From contig CANQEF010000013.1 in NCBI GenBank assembly GCA_947594675.1, forward strand, positions 1-16,071: a stretch of DNA of 16,071 nucleotides, read 5' to 3'. The position numbers and the translations under genes are program-made. Of the stretch, positions 1-7,634 are shown piece after piece (positions within the stretch are counted from its first letter, which is position 1; every line of letters starts with the position of its first letter). This stretch comes from an uncultured Bacilli bacterium. Lineage in GTDB: Bacteria > Bacillota_I > Bacilli_A > RF39 > UBA660. The notes under the pieces are model-generated. The model saw only the letters and a list, made by a program, of their open reading frames with translations. It did no database searches and was not told the origin of the DNA.

Positions 1-19
1 TAATTAAATAGTTGTTCGA

Positions 20-48
20 TTGATTAGTGTAGGTGATTGTATTATAAT
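20..48 (+). promoter_or_regulatory. Predicted sigma-A promoter for tdk
   Basis: A -35 box TTGATT (20-25) and a perfect -10 box TATAAT (43-48) are separated by 17 bases, upstream of tdk on the same strand. This would leave a leader of about 45-50 bases. The same TTGATT-17-TATAAT combination occurs before the XRE regulator at 12,961-12,989, which supports it as a genuine promoter type here. Confidence 0.6.
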
Positions 49-102
49 AATTATTAAGAGTATTGGTGTGTTTTATTTTTGTATTATAAGGAGTGAGTTT
101 AA

Positions 103-717
103 GTGGCAAAATTATATTTTAGATATGGGGCTATGAATAGTGGCAAATCAACACTATTATTGCAGGTAGCACATAATTATGAAGAACAAGGGAAAAAAGT
201 CGTGGTTTTAAAGCCAAAAATTGATACTAAAGGAGAAGATACGACTGTTTCAAGGATTGGTATTTCAAGAAAAGTAGATCATTTAATAGAGGCTCAGGAA
301 AATGTTTTTCAATATGTAAAAGATAATTGTTGTGATGCTGCCTGTATTTTAGTAGATGAGGCACAATTTATAGAGCCAAAGCAAGCAGAAGAATTATTAC
401 AAATAGTGGTTTTCCTAGATATACCGGTAATTTGTTATGGACTTAAACTGGATTTCAAGGGAAATGGTTTTCCTGGATCAACTAGACTTTTAGAAATAGC
501 TCAATCAATAGAAGAGATGAAGACAATTTGTAAGTGTGGAAGAAAAGCTATGTTTAATTCTAGGTTTGTTAATGGTGAATTTACTTTAGAAGGAGAACAA
601 GTAGCTATTGACGGAGAAAATAATGTTACGTATGAACCTCTTTGTCATTATTGTTTTTATGAAAAGAAAATGCAATATGAAAAAAAATTGGTAAAGAAAA
701 AAAATTGTGGGGAATAG
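103..717 (+). CDS. tdk: Thymidine kinase (type II)
   Basis: Cytoplasmic salvage enzyme that phosphorylates thymidine to dTMP with ATP. The 204-residue protein has the expected length for bacterial type II (TK1-like) enzymes. The Walker A loop GAMNSGKS is at residues 9-16, and the Walker B/lid motif DEAQF is at 85-89 with Glu86 as the presumed catalytic base. The structural zinc ligands are the pair C143/C145 and C181/C184. The thymidine-binding segment with VAIDG and TYEPLC lies at about 167-181. The start is GTG at 103, chosen because an AAGGAG ribosome site ends about 10 bases upstream and no alternative start fits. Its stop codon lies inside the loop of the downstream terminator, and the next gene converges on it, so it looks monocistronic. 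Identification is secure from motifs. No prfA or rpmE neighbour, often seen with tdk in other Firmicutes, is visible. Confidence 0.95.
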   Translation: MAKLYFRYGAMNSGKSTLLLQVAHNYEEQGKKVVVLKPKIDTKGEDTTVSRIGISRKVDHLIEAQENVFQYVKDNCCDAACILVDEAQFIEPKQAEELLQIVVFLDIPVICYGLKLDFKGNGFPGSTRLLEIAQSIEEMKTICKCGRKAMFNSRFVNGEFTLEGEQVAIDGENNVTYEPLCHYCFYEKKMQYEKKLVKKKNCGE

Positions 718-728
718 CCACGATTTTT
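700..728. terminator. Bidirectional terminator between tdk and yigZ
   Basis: An 11-bp stem pairs 700-710 with 718-728 (one G-U pair) around a 7-base loop that contains the tdk stop codon. A T run ends the + strand copy, and an A run (about 697-704) gives the matching U run on the - strand, so it serves both convergent genes. Confidence 0.75.
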
Positions 729-744
729 ATAATTTGCTTGAAAC

Positions 745-1320
745 TTATTGATTTATAATTTCTATTTCTTTTATAATCTTATATTTATAATTATTTAGAA
801 TGTTAATCTTATCTAAAGGTATTTCTACTAAATATTTTATATCTTTTAAGTATTCTTTTTGTAAAATAGTCATATCTTTTATAAGATTAGATATTTTATT
901 TTGATCATTATAGGAAAAAGTTAATTCTATTAAATATCCTTTTATTAATTCTTTTATGTTGGCTTTATCTAGTGCCATTTTCAAAGATTTTGAATATGCT
1001 CTTACTAAGCCTCCAGCACCTAATTTAATTCCGCCAAAATATCTTATCGTAATAGCAAGGACTTTATCTAAATTTTCTTTTTCTAGGATACTTAGCATGG
1101 GAATACCGGCAGTACCACTAGGTTCGTTATCATCGGATGCTTTTTTTATATCAGCAAAAACATAGGCATAAGTATAATGGGTAGCTTTAGGGTATGTGAT
1201 TTTGGCTTTATTAAGATAATTGTTTATTTCAGATAATTCCTTTAAAGGATATATAATGGTTATGAAACGAGAGTTTTTAATAATATATTCGTTTTCTATA
1301 TACTTCGTAATTGTCTTCAA
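745..1320 (-). CDS. yigZ: YigZ/IMPACT (UPF0029) family protein
   Basis: Member of the conserved YigZ/IMPACT family, whose eukaryotic relative modulates Gcn2 signalling. The bacterial role is not settled. The family signature is clear: HYTYAYVF at about 48-55, DNEPSGTAG at 64-72, and the glycine-rich IRYFGGIKLGAGGLVRAYS segment at 92-110, followed by the smaller C-terminal ferredoxin-like part. Length (191 residues from the chosen start) is slightly short of the usual 200-210. I chose TTG at 1318-1320 because an AGGTG Shine-Dalgarno lies six bases upstream. The longer frame beginning at GTG 1327-1329 starts inside that same Shine-Dalgarno. It is transcribed against tdk and divergently from the permease at 1406, and it is one of the few - strand genes left of the terminus. 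Confidence 0.9.
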   Translation of the reverse strand: MKTITKYIENEYIIKNSRFITIIYPLKELSEINNYLNKAKITYPKATHYTYAYVFADIKKASDDNEPSGTAGIPMLSILEKENLDKVLAITIRYFGGIKLGAGGLVRAYSKSLKMALDKANIKELIKGYLIELTFSYNDQNKISNLIKDMTILQKEYLKDIKYLVEIPLDKINILNNYKYKIIKEIEIINQ

Positions 1321-1337
1321 AATAATCACCTAAAAAT

Positions 1338-1343
1338 ATTATA
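1338..1343 (-). promoter_or_regulatory. Putative -10 box of yigZ promoter
   Basis: On the - strand, TATAAT lies a few bases upstream of the yigZ ribosome site. A poor -35 candidate (TTTAAT, 1361-1366) sits 17 bases further up. It would be back to back with the permease promoter at 1378-1383. Confidence 0.4.
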
Positions 1344-1377
1344 CAATAAATATATAGAATATTAAATGAAATAGTGT

Positions 1378-1383
1378 TATAAT
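1378..1383 (+). promoter_or_regulatory. Extended -10 promoter for the permease gene
   Basis: TATAAT at 1378-1383 is preceded by TGT (1375-1377), giving the extended TGnTATAAT form. The -35 region is weak (TAGAAT at 1355-1360, 17 bases away). The transcript would have a leader of under 20 bases, containing the GGAGG ribosome site at 1391-1395. Confidence 0.55.
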
Positions 1384-1405
1384 CTAATTAGGAGGATTTG
1401 TAAAT

Positions 1406-2581
1406 ATGTTTAAAAAGAAAAAAGATACTGAAGTAGATTTAAATAGTTTAAATAGTATTTTAGGTACGGGTAGAAAACTTATTAATATTGGTTATATTAT
1501 GGCTATTATAGCATTGGTATTGCTTGGTACTTATCTTATTAAAGAATGGATGGTTTTAGGTTTTTTAAAAGAATTACTAATTGTTATATCTCCAATTTTT
1601 ATGGGATTTATTATAGCATGGATACTGGACCCTGCTGTTAATTATTTACAAAATAAGAAGATTCCTCGCGTTGTTGCTTGTATAATAGTCTATATATTAT
1701 TATTAGGAGCTATTACTCTGTTCTTGTGGCTAATTATACCAACATTTTTAGATCAAATAAAAGATTTTGTAGCAACTATTCCTGATATTATAAAAGATAT
1801 TGGTGTATTTATTGATAATGTTTTTGATAGTGTTAATGATGACTTTATAAAATTAACAGATATTAAAAAACAAATATATGAATCAATTGAATCATTTGGT
1901 GTTGGGTTAACAACGGATTTACCAGAAAATATTTTTGGCTTTATAAAAGGTTTATTTAGTGGTGGAATGACAATTATTCTAGGTCTAATGATAGGCTTTT
2001 ACATGTTATTTGATTTTAATAAAATAAATTTGGGTTTAAAGAAAATGATGCCTAGAAAATGGCAGAGTGGTTATAAAGACTTAATGGAACGAATCAATAC
2101 ATCACTTAGAAATTATATTCAGGGTGTTTTCTTGGTTATGCTTTTAGTCTTTGTTACGCAAAGTATTGGCTTAACTATTGCTGGTTTAGAGGCACCTATG
2201 ATATTTGCTTTGTTTTGTGCTATCACTGATATTATTCCTTATTTTGGACCATATATTGGGGCTATACCGGCTATAATAGTTGGTTTTACAATGTCGCCAT
2301 TAACGGGAATTTGTTGTATTATTTCAATTGTAGTTGTCCAATTGTTGGAAAATAATTTCTATCAACCATTGATTATGGGTCATACTATGAAACTTCACCC
2401 GGTAACAATAATGGTAGGGTTATTGATTTTTCAACATTTCTTTGGTATTATAGGTATGGTTGTAGCAACACCGGTTATTGCATGTGTTAAGGTAATTTTA
2501 GTATTTATAAATGAGAAACTGGGTATTGTTGAAAAAGTCGTTGATAAAAGAAATAAAAGGGAAACATTAATAGGAGAATAA
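1406..2581 (+). CDS. AI-2E/YtvI-type membrane permease (PF01594 family)
   Basis: Polytopic inner-membrane protein of the AI-2E transporter (YdbI/YtvI/PerM) family. Family members have been linked to export or sodium-coupled antiport, but the substrate cannot be read from sequence. Hydrophobic segments lie at about 27-46, 53-73, 88-111, 183-203, 239-260, 263-300, 302-312 and 333-367. A long soluble stretch at 113-175 is typical of the family. Family-specific conserved sections are visible: DIIPYFGPYIGAIPA at 275-289, and LENNFYQPLIMG at 314-325 leading into the HPVTIMVGLL helix. Length of 391 is normal. ATG 1406 follows a good AGGAGG site. No terminator separates it from the T-box leader, whose 5' end begins within about ten bases of the stop, so the two may overlap transcriptionally. 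Confidence 0.88.
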   Translation: MFKKKKDTEVDLNSLNSILGTGRKLINIGYIMAIIALVLLGTYLIKEWMVLGFLKELLIVISPIFMGFIIAWILDPAVNYLQNKKIPRVVACIIVYILLLGAITLFLWLIIPTFLDQIKDFVATIPDIIKDIGVFIDNVFDSVNDDFIKLTDIKKQIYESIESFGVGLTTDLPENIFGFIKGLFSGGMTIILGLMIGFYMLFDFNKINLGLKKMMPRKWQSGYKDLMERINTSLRNYIQGVFLVMLLVFVTQSIGLTIAGLEAPMIFALFCAITDIIPYFGPYIGAIPAIIVGFTMSPLTGICCIISIVVVQLLENNFYQPLIMGHTMKLHPVTIMVGLLIFQHFFGIIGMVVATPVIACVKVILVFINEKLGIVEKVVDKRNKRETLIGE

Positions 2582-2590
2582 AATGTTGAT

Positions 2591-2768
2591 TAAAGATTAG
2601 TACTAAATGATTTATTTTTAGAGAGTTAACGTGTGGTGAAAGTTAATAATAATAGTTTAGGAAGCTACTTTAGGAGTTTTATCGGTAAAAACCGTTATTA
2701 CAATTAAGACCAAATTAGGATGGTACCGGGCTTTTATGTCCTCCTAGTGTGTGGTCTTTTATTTGTTT
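2591..2768 (+). promoter_or_regulatory. T-box riboswitch, alanine specific (GCU specifier)
   Basis: The leader senses uncharged tRNA-Ala and controls the downstream alaS operon. Stem I: CTAAA (2603-2607) pairs with TTTAG (2656-2660). The AGAGAG bulge is at 2620-2625. The distal hairpin TTAAC/GTTAA (2626-2630/2642-2646) encloses the conserved GGTGAA loop. The specifier loop reads GAA-GCT-AC with GCT, an Ala codon, at 2664-2666. A small stem III is CGGT/ACCG at 2683-2694. The antiterminator is textbook: AGGA (2717-2720), 7-base bulge TGGTACC (2721-2727), GGGC (2728-2731), loop, then GTCC and TCCT (2738-2745). The bulge's TGGT complements ACCA, so it demands an A discriminator as in tRNA-Ala. 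A terminator-like helix AAGACCA/TGGTCTT (2706-2712/2752-2758) is followed by a T-rich run. No clear promoter precedes it. It is probably within the end of the permease gene. Confidence 0.93.
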
Positions 2769-2784
2769 TTAAAAGGAGAGTAAA

Positions 2785-3333
2785 ATGAGACTATTTGTTA
2801 TTGGTGGACAAGCTAGATGTGGTAAAAGTACTTTTGGTAATTATTTAAGAGATGAATTGAAGGAATATGGCTATAAACCTTGTGTGATGCATATTACAGA
2901 ACCTTTATATACATATGCTCGAAGATATTTTTCTTGGGATGGTACAGATACTAATAAACCTAGGGAATTTTTGCAAAAAATGGGAATTGAAATTATAAAA
3001 GAAAAGATGGGGAAAAAGGATTTTTTACTTACAAGACTTTATGAAGATATTGAAATCTTGAGCAATTTTTTTGATACCTTTATTATTACAGATGCTAGAC
3101 TTATTGATGAGTTTGAGAGTATCAAAGCTAAATATAAGGATGTTTTTACAATAAAATTGATTAGAGAAAATTATGATAATGATTTACATAATGAAGAGGC
3201 TAATCATATAACTGAAACGCAAATAAAGGATTATAATGATTTTGATTATATTGTAAAAAATGAATCACTTACTAAATTAAAAGAAGAGGCCAAAAAAATA
3301 GTCCAAAATATAGAAAAGAGTGAGATTATATGA
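2785..3333 (+). CDS. Deoxynucleoside monophosphate kinase-like P-loop protein
   Basis: Predicted cytoplasmic small-molecule kinase, first gene after the T-box. Residues 7-16 form a Walker A loop (GGQARCGKST). REFLQKMG at about 60-67 resembles the substrate-binding helix of phage-type dNMP kinases. ITDARLIDEFESIK at 101-114 is the Walker B/DxR-like strand and helix of that fold. IKLIREN at about 123-129 and the C-terminal DFDYIVKNES strand also match dNMP-kinase and dephospho-CoA-kinase-like proteins. Length (182) suits the fold. The start is supported by AAAGGAGAG ending four bases before the ATG. The stop overlaps the next start (ATGA). The exact substrate is not determinable: dNMP is my best guess, another nucleotide or CoA precursor is possible. 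Confidence 0.75.
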   Translation: MRLFVIGGQARCGKSTFGNYLRDELKEYGYKPCVMHITEPLYTYARRYFSWDGTDTNKPREFLQKMGIEIIKEKMGKKDFLLTRLYEDIEILSNFFDTFIITDARLIDEFESIKAKYKDVFTIKLIRENYDNDLHNEEANHITETQIKDYNDFDYIVKNESLTKLKEEAKKIVQNIEKSEII

Positions 3334-3881
3334 ATAAATTAATTGCAATAGTAGGAATGAGTGGTAGTGGTAAAAGCATTGCGACTGATTACTTAGAAAA
3401 AAAAGGGTTTACAAAGATTTATTTTGGTGGAGTTGTCTTAGATGAATTAAAAAAGGCTAATATGGAAATAACTCCAGATAATGAGAAATATATGCGAGAA
3501 AAATTAAGAAAAGATTATGGTATGGCAACAATGGCTATTGTACTATTGCCCAAAATTAAAGAAAGTTATCTTAAAAATGATACTGTTTTAGATGGACTTT
3601 ATTCTTGGGATGAGTATTTGACTTTAAAAGAAAGTTTTGGCGATAGTTTGAAAATGATTTCTATTGTTAATGATAAAAACATAAGGTATGATAGGGTTGG
3701 TAGACGTGATATACGTCCTTTTGATAGGGATAATATTATTAAAAGGGATGTTTCAGAAATAGAAAATTTAGCTAAAGGTGGTCCTATTGCTTATGCTGAT
3801 TATTTTATTCTTAATAATGGCACCATTGATCAATATATAGAGAGATTAGAAGAAATATTAAAAGATATTAGAGGTGAGTAA
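3330..3881 (+). CDS. UPF0200-type dephospho-CoA kinase-like protein
   Basis: Second P-loop kinase-like protein in tandem, 183 residues. The Walker A loop GMSGSGKS is at 9-16. The segment ITPDNEKYMREKLRKDYG (47-64) and VLDGLYSWDE (86-95) correspond to the characteristic regions of the UPF0200 family (TPEN...ELR..YG and DGIRS..E), which is best known from archaea and related in fold to dephospho-CoA kinase. R121-VGRRDI and IIKRDVSEI (137-144 region) resemble the arginine-rich lid. YADYFILNNGT (155-165) matches the family's C-terminal ADY..xNxG strand. It shares ATGA with the preceding stop, so translation is probably coupled. It is not a canonical CoaE: the usual CoaE motifs are not obvious. 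Function is inferred from fold only. Confidence 0.7.
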   Translation: MNKLIAIVGMSGSGKSIATDYLEKKGFTKIYFGGVVLDELKKANMEITPDNEKYMREKLRKDYGMATMAIVLLPKIKESYLKNDTVLDGLYSWDEYLTLKESFGDSLKMISIVNDKNIRYDRVGRRDIRPFDRDNIIKRDVSEIENLAKGGPIAYADYFILNNGTIDQYIERLEEILKDIRGE

Positions 3882-3882
3882 T

Positions 3883-6576
3883 ATGAAATATATGAGTCAT
3901 AATGATATAAGAGACATGTGGTTTGATTTTTTTACTAAGAAGGGTCATAAAATGTACGAAAGTGCTCCTTTAATACCAATAAATGATGATAGCCTACTTT
4001 GGATAAATGCTGGTGTTGCTCCACTAAAAAAATATTTTGATGGAACAGAAGTACCTGATTCTAGGAGAATTGTTAATATACAAAAGTGTATTAGAACTAA
4101 TGATATTGAAAATGTTGGAATTACTAAAAGGCATCAAACTTTTTTTGAAATGATGGGTAATTTCTCTGTTGGTGATTACTTTAAAGAAGAGGCAATTGGT
4201 TATGCTTTTGAACTTTTAACTAGTGAAGAATACTTTGGAATAGATAAAGACTTATTATACGTAACTGTTTATAGTGACGATGAAGTTGCTAAAAAAAGAT
4301 GGGTAGATGTTGGATTAGATCCGAGTCATATTGTACCTCTTTCTGGAAATTTTTGGGAAATAGGGGAAGGGCCTTGTGGACCTGATAGTGAAATTTTCTT
4401 TGATAGAGGTGAAAAATACGATCCAGATAATAATGCTTTGGAAAAATTTAAAAATGATGAAGATCAAGAGCGTTATGTGGAAATTTGGAATAATGTTTTT
4501 AGTCAATTTAATTCTAAAGAGGGAGTAAAAAGAAGTGAATATAAGGAACTTCCTAGTAAAAATATAGATACAGGAGCTGGACTAGAAAGATGGTGCTGTA
4601 TTTTTCAGGGAGTTGATTCTAATTTTGAAACTGATTTATTTAAACCGATAATTAAACATATTGAAGAATTAGCTAATTTTGAATATGTAGGTCAAAAGGA
4701 ATTTAAAATTATAGCCGATCATATTAGAGCTATTACATTTGCTTTGGCTGATGGTGCTTGCTTTGAAAATGTTGGTCGTGGCTATGTTTTAAGAAGACTT
4801 TTACGTCGCAGTGTTCGTTTTGGAAGACAACTAGGTTTAGAGTGTCCTTTTATGTATAAAATTGTTAGTGATGTAGTTGATGTTATGAAGGAGGCATATC
4901 CTTATTTAACGGCAAAACGTCCTTTGGTGGAAACATTAGTATTAGAAGAGGAAAAGCTTTTCTTAAAGACTCTAGAGGCAGGAGAAAGAAGATTAAAAGA
5001 ATTGGTCAAAGAATCAAATGATGGATATATTAGTGGTGAAGAGGCATTTAAACTTTATGATACTTATGGATTTCCTTTTGAGTTAACTGAAGAATATTTA
5101 AAAGATTTAGGTTATAAGGTAGACAAAAATGAATTTGATAAATATATGATGGCTCAGAAGGAATTGGCAAAGAAGAATGCTAAAAATAAGACTCAAATGG
5201 CTAGTCAGAAGAAAGTTTTACTTGATTTTAAGGATCATAGTGATTTTGCTTATGGTATTTATCGTTTGAAAAGTAGAGTTATAGCTATTTTTTCTCATGA
5301 TGATAGAGTTAAAGCAATTGATCATGATACCTATATTGCGATTGAAAGAACTTGTTTTTATGCGGAATCTGGTGGACAAGTTAGTGATACTGGAATGATT
5401 ATTGGCAAAAATTTTAAAGCTCGTGTTGTTTCTGTATTCAAGGGACCAAATTCTCAGCATATTCATAAGGTGCGTTTACTCGATGGAGTTATTCATGAAA
5501 ATGATGAATGTGAACTTGTAATAGATAAAGATCGTCGTAGAAGAATTGAGGCTAATCATTCAACGGTCCATATCCTTCAATATTCATTGCAACAAGTTGT
5601 TTCTAATACAATTAAACAGGCTGGAAGTTACGTGGATGATGAGAAGTTACGTTTTGATTTTACTTATTCGGGAAAACTATCAGATGAGTCTATTATGGAA
5701 GTTGAAAAATTTGCTAACGAAATGATTAGTAAAAATCTTATTGTATCAACGGAAATAATGCCAATTGATAAGGCAAAAAATATGGGAGCCATGGCTTTAT
5801 TTAGTGAAAAATATGGTGAAATGGTTAGAGTAGTTAAAATTGGTAAGTCAATTGAACTTTGTGGTGGAACACATGCTAGTAATACTAAGGATATTAAGAA
5901 AATGGCTATCGTTAGTTGTGAATCTAAAGGAAGTAATGTCTATCGTATTGAGGCGGTTACCAATGATAAAATAGAAAAGGCTTTATTTGAGGCAATAAAA
6001 CCTTATAATGATGAAATGATAAAACTTTTATTAAAATCTAGAGAGATAATTGAAAATGCTAAAAATGAAGGAATAGTATTGAATTTTGATGTTAATATTA
6101 ATAATGATAAACCGGTTTCTTATAAGGATATTGTTTTTAATCGTAATGAATTACAATATATTCTTCAAGAAGTAAAGACTTTAGAAAAAAATTATTTTAT
6201 TGAAAGAGAAAAGAAAACTTTAGATAACTTGGATATATATCGTGAAAAAATTAAGGATTATAATGGAATAACTGGTTTAATTATGGAAGTAACTGATAAA
6301 GATGTTAATCTTTTAAAGACAATTGCAGATAATTTGGTAAATCAGATGAAAGAGGGTGTCGTTTTCTTTGCTAATGTAAAGAAAGATCGCTCTATTAATT
6401 TTATTTGCCGTAGCAATAATACTTTAGTCAATGCTGGTTTAGTTGTCAAAGAAGTTTCAGTTACTGCTGATGGTAATGGTGGAGGTAGCCCTACATTTGC
6501 CCAGGGTGGTGGCAAAAATACAAAAATGTTAAAAGATATTTTTAAGCGTGTAGAGCAAATATTAAGAAATGAATAA
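3883..6576 (+). CDS. alaS: Alanyl-tRNA synthetase
   Basis: Charges tRNA-Ala with alanine and edits misacylated Ser/Gly. At 897 residues it has the standard full-length architecture. An N-terminal class II catalytic core includes the RTNDIENVG and RHQTFFEMMGNFSVGDYF regions, and GRGYVLRRLLRRSVRFG marks the tRNA-recognition region. The editing domain has its zinc-site residues H559 and H563 (HSTVH), and C660 and H664 (CGGTH). A C-terminal C-Ala domain carries the glycine-rich GNGGGSPTFAQGGG. I chose ATG 3883 because AGGTGA ends five bases upstream. GTG at 3874 lies inside that ribosome site. It is the third gene of the operon led by the alanine T-box, which explains the regulator's specificity, and its last codons overlap holA. 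Confidence 0.97.
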   Translation: MKYMSHNDIRDMWFDFFTKKGHKMYESAPLIPINDDSLLWINAGVAPLKKYFDGTEVPDSRRIVNIQKCIRTNDIENVGITKRHQTFFEMMGNFSVGDYFKEEAIGYAFELLTSEEYFGIDKDLLYVTVYSDDEVAKKRWVDVGLDPSHIVPLSGNFWEIGEGPCGPDSEIFFDRGEKYDPDNNALEKFKNDEDQERYVEIWNNVFSQFNSKEGVKRSEYKELPSKNIDTGAGLERWCCIFQGVDSNFETDLFKPIIKHIEELANFEYVGQKEFKIIADHIRAITFALADGACFENVGRGYVLRRLLRRSVRFGRQLGLECPFMYKIVSDVVDVMKEAYPYLTAKRPLVETLVLEEEKLFLKTLEAGERRLKELVKESNDGYISGEEAFKLYDTYGFPFELTEEYLKDLGYKVDKNEFDKYMMAQKELAKKNAKNKTQMASQKKVLLDFKDHSDFAYGIYRLKSRVIAIFSHDDRVKAIDHDTYIAIERTCFYAESGGQVSDTGMIIGKNFKARVVSVFKGPNSQHIHKVRLLDGVIHENDECELVIDKDRRRRIEANHSTVHILQYSLQQVVSNTIKQAGSYVDDEKLRFDFTYSGKLSDESIMEVEKFANEMISKNLIVSTEIMPIDKAKNMGAMALFSEKYGEMVRVVKIGKSIELCGGTHASNTKDIKKMAIVSCESKGSNVYRIEAVTNDKIEKALFEAIKPYNDEMIKLLLKSREIIENAKNEGIVLNFDVNINNDKPVSYKDIVFNRNELQYILQEVKTLEKNYFIEREKKTLDNLDIYREKIKDYNGITGLIMEVTDKDVNLLKTIADNLVNQMKEGVVFFANVKKDRSINFICRSNNTLVNAGLVVKEVSVTADGNGGGSPTFAQGGGKNTKMLKDIFKRVEQILRNE

Positions 6577-7507
6577 TTATTTGTTAGAAAGTTTAGACGA
6601 TGTTGCTATAGATGATAATATCGAAGAGATTATTAAAAAGAACAATTTTGAAGTTGCATCTAGAAGTATATATGATTTAGATATTTCATCTTTGCAGCAG
6701 CCTTTAGAAGATTTAGATACTTATAGTTTTTTAAGTCCTAAAAAAGTTATTATAATCAAGAAAATTGAAAATATTAATCTAGTTGAAGAAAAAGATAATA
6801 TTGAGCATTTATATAAATATATAGATAATCCTAATCCTGATAATTTATTAATAGTTGTAGCAAATAAATTAAATAATACTTTAAAAATTACTAAAGAATT
6901 AAAGAAAAAGCTAACTTATCTTCAGCCTAAAGTTGATATTGAATCTTTTATAAAAAAGGCTTTTAAAGATTATACTTTAGAGACGGGTGTTATAAGATTA
7001 TTAAAAGAGTATTGTAAGGAAGATACTGTTAAGCTTGCAAATGAATGTCATAAACTACAAGATTATGCTTTTGATAGTAAAAAGATAACACAACAGGATG
7101 TATTAAATCTTGTAGTTATGAAATTAGGTGATTCTAAGGATTTAACTTTTTCGTTTGTTAGGAGTTTAGCTTTAAAGGATAAAAAGGAGGCACTTAAAAA
7201 GTATAAGGAATTGCTTGCATATGATATAGAGCCTCTTGCTATAATAGGTCTAGTTGCTAGTCAAATTAGGATAATTTATCAAGTGAAGATATTAGAAAAG
7301 AAAAATCTTGGTAATAAGCAAATAGCTGATGTTTTACAAGAAAAATCAGATTATAGAATTGCTAAAACAAAAGAATTAACAAAATATTATAGTGAAGAGG
7401 AATTATTAAAATTAATGATTGAGTTGGAAAAAATTGATTTAAAAACTAAGACTCAAGATGTAGACTGTAACTTTTTAATAGATATGTTTATAATTAATAT
7501 GTCTTAA
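6569..7507 (+). CDS. holA: DNA polymerase III delta subunit
   Basis: Clamp-loader subunit that opens the beta sliding clamp during replication. The 312-residue protein shows the family pattern: an N-terminal RecA-like domain with YDLDISSL and the PKKVIIIKKIENI strand, then NPDNLLIVVANKLNNTLKI (about 89-107). KLANECHKLQDYAFDSKKITQQDVLNLV (about 152-179) is the typical delta segment. The C-terminal collar has LLAYDIEPLAIIGLVASQIRIIYQVK. It is slightly shorter than B. subtilis YqeN. Its ATG lies inside the last codons of alaS (ATGAATAA) without a convincing ribosome site, implying translational coupling. It is thus under the alanine T-box, an unusual setting for a replisome gene. Start could also be TTG a few codons later. 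Confidence 0.9.
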   Translation: MNNYLLESLDDVAIDDNIEEIIKKNNFEVASRSIYDLDISSLQQPLEDLDTYSFLSPKKVIIIKKIENINLVEEKDNIEHLYKYIDNPNPDNLLIVVANKLNNTLKITKELKKKLTYLQPKVDIESFIKKAFKDYTLETGVIRLLKEYCKEDTVKLANECHKLQDYAFDSKKITQQDVLNLVVMKLGDSKDLTFSFVRSLALKDKKEALKKYKELLAYDIEPLAIIGLVASQIRIIYQVKILEKKNLGNKQIADVLQEKSDYRIAKTKELTKYYSEEELLKLMIELEKIDLKTKTQDVDCNFLIDMFIINMS

Positions 7508-7511
7508 AATG

Positions 7512-7540
7512 AAACAAACTTTATAAGCTTGTTTTTGTTT
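7512..7540 (+). terminator. Terminator of the alaS-holA operon
   Basis: AAACAA (7512-7517) pairs with TTGTTT (7529-7534). After one A/C mismatch, CTT pairs with AAG around a TAT loop. A T-rich tract (TTGTTTG) follows. It lies five bases after the holA stop. Confidence 0.7.
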
Positions 7541-7583
7541 GTTAAAATTGGAGTTTTATCTATAAATCAACTTGCTGATGGTG

Positions 7584-7589
7584 TATAAT
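7584..7589 (+). promoter_or_regulatory. Putative -10 box for the dnaB-like gene
   Basis: A perfect TATAAT lies about 45 bases before the TTG start and just after the holA terminator. The -35 region is poor (AT-rich only). A TG dinucleotide directly precedes the hexamer. Confidence 0.5.
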
Positions 7590-7634
7590 ATATTTGTACT
7601 ATGAACTTTTATTTGGAGAAGGTAGGTGTAATCT

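Noticed and set aside
4315..5466. Two - strand open frames inside alaS, and similar antisense frames at 956-1165 and 15,196-15,402
   Set aside because: They lie wholly within strongly recognised or well-supported genes and have no ribosome sites or recognisable content.
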